Below are positions 1 to 5,577 of a stretch of 5,942 nucleotides of DNA, piece by piece (position 1 is the stretch's first letter; each line of letters starts with the position of its first letter). Below the pieces are notes generated by a model. That model did no database searches, had not been told where the DNA came from, and saw only the letters and a list, made by a program, of their open reading frames with translations. The position numbers and the translations under genes were made by a program. The stretch is from assembly GCA_963808455.1 (NCBI GenBank), contig CAWEHT010000424.1:1-5942 (forward strand), written 5' to 3'. This stretch comes from CAWEHT01 sp963808455 (lineage in GTDB: Bacteria; Chloroflexota; Anaerolineae; CG2-30-64-16).

Positions 1-378
1 CCCGCTCGGCGCGGGTGAGGACGGCCGCGGACTTCGGGCGTGAGGCACGCGGTCATCCACCGTCTTGGCGACCTCGACGAGCACGAGGTAGACGACGACC
101 GTCGCGAACAGCCAGAAGAAGAACACGATCGGCAAGGGCTTGAACCCCAGCCACCTGGCGAGCCCGGTGTACGGCAGGACCGCACCGATCAGCGCCGCCC
201 CGGTCGGCACCGTGAGCATCGCCAGGCTGGGACGGCTCTTCAGGAAGGGGATCCGGCGGGTCCGGATCACGTAGATGACGAGGGTCTGCGTGGCGATCGA
301 CTCGACGAACCAGCCGGATCGGAACTCGACGTGGTTGGCGTGGAGCACCCAGAGCATCACCCCGAACGTGACCGGTGA
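1..378 (-). CDS. mgtA: C-terminal fragment of an MgtA/MgtB-type magnesium-transporting P-type ATPase
   Basis: Read on the minus strand, this frame is open from the junction near 378 to the window edge, with no stop. It encodes VMLWVLHANHVEF, RSGWFVESIATQTLVIYVIR, TRRIPFLKSRPS and then two hydrophobic segments around GAALIGAVLPYTG and FFFWLFATVVVYLVLVEV. The 'SGWFVES-ATQTLV..IRT..IPF..S' block is characteristic of the last membrane helices of MgtA/MgtB, inner-membrane P-type ATPases that import Mg2+. The whole N-terminal part, including the phosphorylation (DKTGT) and nucleotide-binding domains, is missing. Similarity stops at VTFG (about 361-372) and the residues upstream of it no longer resemble the family. 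Third codon positions are nearly all G or C, unlike the next gene. Family assignment is confident. I infer that the fragment is foreign to the rest of the window, because it is cut exactly where the neighbouring gene is cut. The C-terminal tail after VEVAKT is rich in Pro, Ser and Arg and runs off the window. Confidence 0.85.
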
Positions 379-1638
379 TTTGCCGGCAGATGCGCGCGTT
401 ACCTGATCGCCCACGAATGGATGGGGTTGCCCGTTGTCCTGAGCGCTGACCTGCACGCGCCCGGCCGCTACAAGAGCGTCTTTTACGCTCACGAGGTGGC
501 TGTTGTTCGGCGGCTGGTCGAGTACAACGGTGGCCACGACACACGCTTTTACAACGCGCTGCGTTTGGGGCTGGCTCAAGGCCACAGCCTGGATGCCGTT
601 TTTGGCGACCAGGCAGGGTTTTTCAAACACGCCATGGTGCAGCGCGCCGGGATCTGCGACGGGATGTTCGCGGTCGGCGACCTGGTGATCGACGAATTGC
701 GCTTCTTGGGCGGCGTCGTGGGCAGCAAGCCGGTTGAGCTGGTCTACAATGGTGTGCCCGCCGCCTCGATCGATATGGCGCGCAAGCTGGCCAGCCGCGA
801 GCTGATGCTCCAATATGCGCAGAACCTCGTGGGTTATCGCCCCGACTATGTCTTTACGCACGTCGGGCGTCTGGTGGTCAGCAAGGCGCTCTGGCGTGAC
901 CTGCGAGTTCTCGAGCATATGGACCGTCTGCTGGCAGCCCAGGGCAAGAACGCGATCTTCTTCATCGTCGCCACAGGGGACCCCATGGGCCGGTTGCCGT
1001 TCGACGTGCACCGCTGGGAGCACGAGTATGGCTGGCCGGTTGGCCATCGTGCCGACAACGGCGATCTGCGCGGCGACGAAGATGCCTTTTTCTTCCACGC
1101 CATCGAGCCCTTCCATTGGGGCCACCACAACGTCCGCGTGCTCCTTGTCAACCAGTTCGGCTGGAGCCGCGAGCGATGTGGGGATCGCATGCCGGAGGCG
1201 ATGACTTTCGCCGACCTGCGCATCGGCACCGACGTGGAGTTCGGGCAATCGATCTATGAGCCGTTCGGCATCGCCCAGGTCGAGCCGCTTGGCGCCGGCG
1301 CGTTGTGCGTCGTCTCCAACATCACCGGCTGCACCGGATTCACACGCCGCGCGGCCGCCGGCCAGCCCTTCGGGAACCTTATCGTGGCCGACTACACAAC
1401 CCTGCAATCGAACTGGGCGTTATGGAACCCGTGGGATGCGCTCTGGATCGACAAGGCAGTGCGTGATGATCTGGAGGCTCGCAACAGCTTCCACGTGGCC
1501 AGGCAGATCGTCGATCGCCTGCCGCGCACACAGTACGACATGAATTGCCTGCTCGACGCCGGGCAGGCGGTGGCGCGCCGCATGAGCTGGGACGTGGTTG
1601 CCAGCGAGTATTCTTTGCCCGGCCCCGAGCCGCCTCCG
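379..1638 (+). CDS. Glycogen/starch-synthase-like GT-B glycosyltransferase, N-terminus missing
   Basis: The frame opens after a TGA at 376-378 and already reads RYLIAHEWMG before the first ATG (421), so the native start lies upstream and is lost at the junction. Visible motifs, numbered from the ATG at 421, are SVFYAHEVA (about 20-28), FFKHAMVQRAGICDG (about 63-77), DELRFLGG, VYNGVP, FTHVGRLVVSKALWRDL (about 145-161), VNQFGWSR and VEFGQSIYEPFGIAQVEPL. The last contains an E-x7-E pair starting near residue 280, typical of retaining GT-B enzymes. HEWMG, the FFKHA..CDG region and the EPFG block resemble glycogen/starch synthases, which extend alpha-1,4-glucan from a sugar nucleotide. The C-terminal MSWDVVASEYSLPG looks like the natural end of the enzyme. 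There is no stop codon in this frame, so it reads straight into folC. In the next frame a TGA at 1640-1642 overlaps the folC ATG, which suggests a hidden one-base insertion just before. Substrate and product are inferred, not proven. Confidence 0.75.
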
Positions 1639-2976
1639 ATGATGGACTATCGAGCCGCCCTGGCGTATATCTACGGCTACACCAATTACGAGCGCAAAGG
1701 TGTGCCCAAGTATAGGCTGGCTGCCGCAGACCTGGACCGCATGCGAGAGTTGCTGGCCCGGCTCGGTGACCCGCACCGGACTTTTGCCTCGCTGCTGATT
1801 GCGGGCACGAAGGGCAAGGGGTCGACCTCGGCCTTCACCGAGAGCATGCTGAGGGCCGCCGGCTATCGCACCGCGCTCTACACGTCGCCACACCTGCACA
1901 GCTTCCGCGAGCGCATCCAGGTTGAACGGGCAGTTGATTTCTGAGCCCGATCTGGTGGCCCTCATAGGTCGGCTGGCGCCGCACCTGGAGGCCATCCCGC
2001 GGCTGACGGCCTTCGAGGTCATGACCGCGTTGGCTTTCTCCGCGTTCGCGGAGCGCCAGGTGCAGATGGCTGTGGTCGAGGTGGGGCTCGGCGGGCGCCT
2101 GGATGCCACAAACGCCATCGACCCTGCCGTTTCCGTCATCACACCGATCAGCTACGATCACATGCAGGTGTTAGGCGACACGCTGGCGCTGATTGCCGGC
2201 GAGAAGGCTGGCATCATCCGGCCGCGGGGCGTGGCCGTCAGCGCGCCCCAGGTGCCGGAAGCGCTGGAGGTGATCCAGCAAGTTTGCCTGGCGCAGCAAG
2301 CCGAGCTGCGGCTCGTGGGCACGGGTGACTATCGCTGGCTGCCCGGCCGCGCCACGTTGGAAGGCCAGTCCTTCGAGTTGCAAGGCGAGCGCTACGATAT
2401 TGCCTTGTTGGGCCAACATCAGCTGGCCAACGCGGCCACCGCGCTGGCAGCGCTGGATGCCATGGCGGCGCGGACCGGCCTCATCGTGCCCGCCCAGGCC
2501 CGGCGGGACGGCCTGTCTGCGGCGAGGTGGCCTGGACGTTTCGAGATCCTCGGCCGGGAACCCTATGTAGTGGTCAACAGTGCCCATAACGGCGATTCGG
2601 CCAGCAAGCTGCGCGCGGCGCTCGAGGAATGGTTTCCGCATCGTGATGCCACCCTGGTCTTTGGCGCATCCGGCGACCATCCCTACGCCGATACGCTGCC
2701 GCGAGCTCTTGCCTGTTGCCGGACGGCTCATCTTCACGGCCTCCCGTCACGAACGGGCCACGCCGCCGGCCAGGCTTGCGCAAGTCGCTGCTGATGCGGG
2801 CCGGGAAGGGCTGATCTGCCCGGCGGTGCCCAAGGCGCTAAGCGCCGCGCTCGAAGGGCGCCGGGGATGACGGCCTGATCTGCGTGACCGGCTCGGTCTT
2901 CGTCGTGGCGGAGGCTCGCCTGGCCTGGCTCGAGCTCAACGGCCTGCCTCTGCCGCCGGTGGACCCCGCACCGTGA
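1639..2976 (+). CDS. folC: Folylpolyglutamate synthase / dihydrofolate synthase, interrupted by three frameshifts
   Basis: FolC is a cytosolic Mur-ligase-type enzyme that adds L-glutamate to folates (and often to dihydropteroate) using ATP. The start at ATG 1639 or 1642 gives (M)MDYRAALAYIYGYTNYERKG, the usual FolC N-terminus. Motifs in order are the P-loop AGTKGKGST (residues 55-63), TSPHLHSFRERIQV (82-95), VVEVGLGGRLDATN (E147), TPISYDHMQVLG, GEKAGIIRP, the central-domain QHQLANAATALAAL, then VVNSAHNGDSA (N313) and FGASGDH. The frame changes three times, each fixed by removing one base: near 1921-1924 (RIQV then NGQLISEPD), near 2699-2700 (ADTL then RELLPVAGR) and in the GGG at 2856-2858 (ALEG then AGDDGLICVTGS). 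The end is LPLPPVDPAP and TGA 2974-2976. The corrected length is 444 residues, normal for FolC. It follows the glycosyltransferase with no gap, so they are probably co-transcribed. The usual Asp of the D-(G/S)-AHN motif is Asn here. The breaks may be sequencing errors or real decay. Confidence 0.9.
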
Positions 2977-3020
2977 AGCTGAGCCGGCCTGGGTGCGATC
3001 AGGCCGGCCGGCAGGCAGCT
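2977..3020 (+). terminator. Strong GC-rich hairpin directly after the folC stop
   Basis: A perfect 9-bp inverted repeat, GCCGGCCTG (2983-2991) and CAGGCCGGC (3000-3008), encloses an 8-base loop. An outer pair, AGCTG (2977-2981) with CAGCT (3016-3020), can extend it across an internal bulge. It begins at the base after the folC stop codon and ends 41 bases before the DUF72 start, as expected for a transcription terminator or 3'-end stabiliser. No T-run follows (the next bases are GAAAAG), so it is not a textbook intrinsic terminator. Confidence 0.5.
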
Positions 3021-3049
3021 GAAAAGCCTGGCCTTCGTCTCGGTTTCGT

Positions 3050-3056
3050 GGAGGGG
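3050..3056 (+). promoter_or_regulatory. Ribosome binding site of the DUF72 gene
   Basis: GGAGGGG lies five bases before ATG 3062. It decides the start in favour of 3062 over the GTG at 3056, which overlaps it. Confidence 0.7.
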
Positions 3057-3061
3057 TGGGG

Positions 3062-3799
3062 ATGGGCAGCGTCTCCAGAGGCAACTTCCGGGTTGGCACG
3101 TCAGGCTGGGTGTACGGCGACTGGCGCGGGACGTTCTACCCCACCGATTTGCCGCAAAGGGGATGGTTCGCCTACTATGCCCGCCAGTTCGACACGGTGG
3201 AGATCAACAACACCTTCTATCGTCTGCCGGCCGAAGCCACCTTCGACGCCTGGCAACAGCAGTCGCCGCCGGGGTTCCTGTACGCCATCAAGGCCAATCG
3301 TTACCTGACGCATCTGCGCCGGCTCATCGGCGCAGCGGAGCCACTGGAACACTTCCTGCTGCGCGCCCGCCGGCTTGGGCCGGCGCTTGGGCCGGTGCTG
3401 TACCAGTTGCCGCCGCACTGGCACGCCAACACCCAACGCCTGACCGAATTTGCCGCCCTTGTGCCGGGCGACCTGGTCAGCGCTTTCGAGTTTCGAGACC
3501 CCAGCTGGTTCTCGCCCGAAGTCCTCGACATTCTGCGCTCTCGCAACCTGAGCTTCTGCGTCTTCCACATGCCGGGGCTGCCCTGTCCTGACGAAGTCAC
3601 GGCCCGCGCCGTGTATGTCCGCTTCCATGGCTCGGGCGCGCCCTGCGGCGGTAGCTACGACGACGCGGCTCTGCGCCCGTGGGCCGAACGCATCCGTTCC
3701 TGGCTTGGCGATGGCCACGATGTGTATGTATACTTCAACAACGATGGTTGCGCTGCGGCCGTGCGCGATGCTCTGGCCCTGCGCGAAATGGTCGGGTGA
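3062..3799 (+). CDS. DUF72 (YecE-like) domain protein
   Basis: An intact 245-residue protein of the DUF72/YecE family, which has a TIM-barrel-like fold and whose biochemical role is not established. Conserved blocks in order are VGTSGWVYGDWRGTFYP (about 11-27), FDTVEINNTFYRLP (about 42-55), FLYAIKANRYLTHLRRL, LGPVLYQLPPHW, SAFEFRDPSWF, YVRFHGSG and, close to the C-terminus, VYVYFNNDGCAAAVRDAL. Length is normal for the family. I prefer ATG 3062 because GGAGGGG at 3050-3056 lies five bases upstream. A GTG at 3056 would add two residues but would overlap that ribosome binding site. The gene starts 85 bases after folC, beyond a strong hairpin, and ends 15 bases from the end of convergent coaX. 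Unlike both neighbours it has no frameshift. No signal peptide is seen, so the product is probably cytosolic. Confidence 0.92.
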   Translation: MGSVSRGNFRVGTSGWVYGDWRGTFYPTDLPQRGWFAYYARQFDTVEINNTFYRLPAEATFDAWQQQSPPGFLYAIKANRYLTHLRRLIGAAEPLEHFLLRARRLGPALGPVLYQLPPHWHANTQRLTEFAALVPGDLVSAFEFRDPSWFSPEVLDILRSRNLSFCVFHMPGLPCPDEVTARAVYVRFHGSGAPCGGSYDDAALRPWAERIRSWLGDGHDVYVYFNNDGCAAAVRDALALREMVG

Positions 3800-3800
3800 G

Positions 3801-3811
3801 GCGGAATCCGC
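3801..3811. repeat. Short palindrome between two convergent stop codons
   Basis: GCGGA-A-TCCGC fills most of the 15-base gap between the DUF72 stop (3797-3799) and the coaX stop (3815-3817, minus strand). It could form a 4-bp stem with a 3-base loop in transcripts of either strand. No T-run lies beside it, so a bidirectional terminator is only a possibility. Confidence 0.3.
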
Positions 3812-3814
3812 TCG

Positions 3815-4590
3815 TCAAGCCTGCTGGTTCATGCCCCAGATCAGCCGCAGGCCGTCCAGCGTCAGCCAGGGATCGATGTGCTGCACAACGGCCGTCTTCT
3901 CGCCGCCACCGCCTCGGCCAGCCCGCCGGTGGCGATCACTTTCATATCATCGCCCAATTCGCGGCGAAAGCGCGCCACCAGCCCCTCCACGAGGCCAACA
4001 TAGCCGAAGAAGATGCCCGACTGCATTGCCGCCATGGTATTAGTGCCGATGGCTCGCGAAGGCGGCGCGATCTCGACCCGATAGAGCCGCACCCCGCACC
4101 GCGAAGAGGGCTTCGGCGGCGATCCCGATGCCGGGCGCTATGGCGCCGCCCAGGTAGTCGCCCTCGCGCGATACGGCATCGAAGGTAGTGCCGGTGCCGA
4201 AATCGACGACGCACGCCGGGCCGCCGTACCTCATGTGGACGGCCGCGCAGTTCACGACCCAATCGGCCCCCACCTCGCGCGCGGGTTATCTACCCGCACT
4301 CGCACACCGGTCTTTACCCCGGCATCCACTACCAGGGGCGTCCGGCCGAGATAATCTCGGCTTGCCTCCCGGAAAGTGCTCGTCAAGGCAGGAACGACGC
4401 TGGCCAGGGCCACGCCGTCGATCTCCCCGGCCGGGAGGCCGCGGTGGGCCAGGAGCTCCAAGAGCAGCAGCCCATATTCGTCGGGCATGCGATCGCGGGC
4501 CGCGGCGAGCCGCCAATCCGCGGCCAGGCGTTCGCCATCATAGATGCCCAGTGTGATGTTTGTATTGCCGATATCGACTGCCAGCAGCAT
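3815..4590 (-). CDS. coaX: Type III pantothenate kinase, interrupted by three frameshifts
   Basis: CoaX phosphorylates pantothenate with ATP, the first step of coenzyme A synthesis, in the cytosol. The start at ATG 4590-4588 gives MLLAVDIGNTNITLGIYDGE, the usual phosphate-binding N-terminus with D6. GAGGAG (4602-4597) lies six bases upstream. Following the inferred protein: VDNPREVGADW (D109), VVDFGTGTTFDAVS (D129), GDYLGGAIAPGIGIAAEALF, PPSRAIGTNT, AMQSGIFFGYVGLVEGL, VIATGGLAEAVA, then VQHIDPWLTLDGL and stop. Three frame changes are needed: an extra GC in the GCGCGCG run at 4277-4283 (NPR to EVGAD), an extra C in CCCC 4092-4095 (ALFAVR to VRLYRVE), and one missing base near 3903-3908 (EAVA to EKTAVVQ). 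The corrected length is exactly 257 residues, normal for CoaX. The Arg usually following GAD is Trp here. It is convergent with DUF72 and divergent from the secreted-protein gene. Confidence 0.9.
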
Positions 4591-4609
4591 CGCCATCTCC
4601 TCTAACTCC

Positions 4610-4638
4610 ATTTTAGCGCGCTTCACCGTCTCTCACAA
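4610..4638 (-). promoter_or_regulatory. Likely sigma-70-type promoter of coaX
   Basis: On the minus strand, TTGTGA (4638-4633, 4 of 6 to TTGACA) and TAAAAT (4615-4610, 5 of 6 to TATAAT) are separated by exactly 17 bases. Transcription would start around 4603, just before GAGGAG, leaving a very short leader of about 13 bases before the coaX ATG at 4590. Confidence 0.5.
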
Positions 4639-4700
4639 ACCGCCGCCCGGCCTGGGGTGAGTGCCAGAAACCGGCCAGGAGGTCGGTGTCCGGTGCGTGT

Positions 4701-4747
4701 CGACGCCCTGGGTCCGCCAGCCGGGCCGGCTCCTGTGCCCGGCGTCG
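4701..4747. repeat. Nested GC-rich inverted repeat
   Basis: CGACGCC (4701-4707) pairs with GGCGTCG (4741-4747). Between them lies the 13-base palindrome AGCCGG-G-CCGGCT (4719-4731). The structure sits in the intergenic region between divergent genes. It could be a leader RNA structure or a protein-binding dyad, or it may be chance in GC-rich DNA. Confidence 0.35.
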
Positions 4748-4917
4748 CTACGCGGCGAGCATGCCGGATGCCAGTCGGTGCCATCTGTAATTTCGGGCAC
4801 GGAACGTGGCTATCAATGTTAGGTACCATATTGCATCAGGGAAGGCAGCGGTCGTTGGGCGCGCTCGGGAGCAGATGTGGCCTGCGTCATGGCGTGTGTT
4901 GAGGTATTTTTATCACC

Positions 4918-5442
4918 GTGCAAACATCCTTATTCCGGCGTATGTTTCTTGGAGCGGCCCTGATCGCGGCGCTGATGGGCGTTGGTGCCAGCACCTGGAC
5001 CGGCCCGACAGAGATCGTTAGCTATACCCAATCCCTCGACGATGCGGCGGCCGATTTCTCGTTTCCTCCTGCCAACGTGTGCGGCGGCCAGCCGCGCACC
5101 ATCCACCTGACATCGACCGGCAGTTTCCGGATCACGATGGCCGTTTCGGGGCCAGACGCCGGTGACTACTGGATCTCACCACTGCAACGCGGCACCTTCC
5201 AGATCCGGGCCGGAGAGGCGGGTGAGCCGGCCTACATTGGCACTTTCGAGCTGCAGACGGACGACGCAACCCAGAAATTGCACAAGGGCCAACTGACCTT
5301 CTTCCTCCACCTGGTTGGCTTCGGCTCAGACGGCTCAGAGCTCAACACGCGGCTGCTCGAACAACTCACGGTGTCGGAGCAGAAAGTCACGCTGTCAATG
5401 GCTACGCCGATCTTCCTGGCATCCTACGTGCCTTGCGCGTGA
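4918..5442 (+). CDS. Secreted protein of unknown family
   Basis: I do not recognise this 174-residue protein. It starts at GTG 4918 as MQTSLFRRMFLGAALIAAL, a short basic N-region (two Arg) and a hydrophobic core, then GVGASTWTGP. This fits a Sec signal peptide with cleavage near residues 23-25. A TTG or ATG start inside this segment (ATG 4942) would remove the basic residues. The ribosome site is weak: GAGG at 4901-4904, 13 bases upstream. The mature part is rich in alternating hydrophobic and polar residues with many Thr, Ser and Gly (SFRITMAVSGPDAGDYWI, YIGTFELQTDDATQKLH), suggesting a beta-sandwich. It has only two Cys, in NVCGGQPR (about residue 60) and at the end in YVPCA, which could form a disulfide joining the first strand region to the C-terminus. 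It has no membrane helix after the signal peptide and no lipobox Cys. The frame is intact and codon use matches its neighbours. Function is unknown. Confidence 0.75.
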   Translation: MQTSLFRRMFLGAALIAALMGVGASTWTGPTEIVSYTQSLDDAAADFSFPPANVCGGQPRTIHLTSTGSFRITMAVSGPDAGDYWISPLQRGTFQIRAGEAGEPAYIGTFELQTDDATQKLHKGQLTFFLHLVGFGSDGSELNTRLLEQLTVSEQKVTLSMATPIFLASYVPCA

Positions 5443-5477
5443 AGGGCATGCACCCGGTGCGCCTGCGTGCGGGTTCG

Positions 5478-5495
5478 TCACCTTGGTGATATAAT
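5478..5495 (+). promoter_or_regulatory. Extended -10 promoter for glgB, overlapped by a dyad
   Basis: TGATATAAT at 5487-5495 is a perfect TGn-TATAAT extended -10 element. No TTGACA-like -35 lies at the right distance (5467-5472 is GTGCGG), so the promoter would rely on the extended -10. The inverted repeat TCACC-TT-GGTGA (5478-5489) ends exactly against the TATAAT and includes its TG, so a protein binding there would compete with RNA polymerase. Transcription is expected to start near 5502. Confidence 0.65.
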
Positions 5496-5500
5496 GCCTG

Positions 5501-5529
5501 TGCGGCATGCTGGCGAAGGGCGTGCTGCA
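5501..5529 (+). ncRNA. 10-bp stem-loop at the 5' end of the predicted glgB transcript
   Basis: TGCGGCATGC (5501-5510) can pair along its full length with GCGTGCTGCA (5520-5529), eight Watson-Crick and two G-U pairs, with a 9-base loop (5511-5519). It begins where transcription from the extended -10 promoter should start. A 5' stem-loop of this kind can stabilise mRNA or take part in regulation. I recognise no known riboswitch. Confidence 0.4.
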
Positions 5530-5538
5530 ACCCCCGAT

Positions 5539-5562
5539 TGCGAAATTCGCACATGATATCAT
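5539..5562. promoter_or_regulatory. Two adjacent palindromes in front of the glgB ribosome binding site
   Basis: TGCGAA-A-TTCGCA (5539-5551) and the perfect ATGATATCAT (5553-5562) lie one base apart, just before GAGGAG. They lie downstream of the predicted transcription start, so they could be operator half-sites or mRNA structure near the ribosome site. No bound regulator can be named from sequence. Confidence 0.35.
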
Positions 5563-5564
5563 CC

Positions 5565-5570
5565 GAGGAG
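5565..5570 (+). promoter_or_regulatory. Ribosome binding site of glgB
   Basis: GAGGAG lies seven bases before ATG 5578, an almost ideal spacing, which fixes this ATG as the glgB start. Confidence 0.75.
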
Positions 5571-5577
5571 CCAGCAT

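Larger units (their letters stand above)
4591..4917. other. 327-base intergenic region between divergent coaX and the secreted-protein gene
   Basis: No coding region is supported here. The frames that stay open (for example plus 4657-4902 and minus 4623-4829) are Pro/Arg/Gly-rich with no recognisable motif. Near the left edge it holds the coaX ribosome binding site and likely promoter, and at 4701-4747 a nested GC-rich inverted repeat. From about 4800 to 4917 it is more AT-rich, as expected in front of a gene, but I could not find a convincing -35/-10 pair for the gene at 4918. Confidence 0.6.

Noticed and set aside
53..544. 163-residue minus-strand open frame crossing the junction
   Set aside because: It is Arg/Pro-rich with no motif and is out of frame with the clear MgtA reading in the same stretch.
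421..1944. A single 507-residue glycosyltransferase-FolC fusion protein starting at ATG 421
   Set aside because: Glycosyltransferase sequence continues upstream of 421 (RYLIAHEW), and FolC is cut after RIQV only by a frameshift. A stop overlapping the folC ATG in the next frame points to two genes.
1915..1945. Programmed ribosomal frameshifting in folC
   Set aside because: There is no slippery heptamer or stimulatory structure, and two more shifts follow in the same gene. Sequence error or decay is simpler.
1420..2737. Long minus-strand open frames (1420-2142 and 2171-2737)
   Set aside because: They lie wholly antisense to conserved FolC and glycosyltransferase sequence, show no recognisable domain and are typical of GC-rich DNA.
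3101..3718. 205-residue minus-strand open frame opposite the DUF72 gene
   Set aside because: It is antisense to an intact, conserved DUF72 gene with a good ribosome site.
4657..4902. Small plus-strand open frame between coaX and the secreted-protein gene
   Set aside because: Low-complexity Pro/Arg/Gly composition, no ribosome site and no family resemblance.
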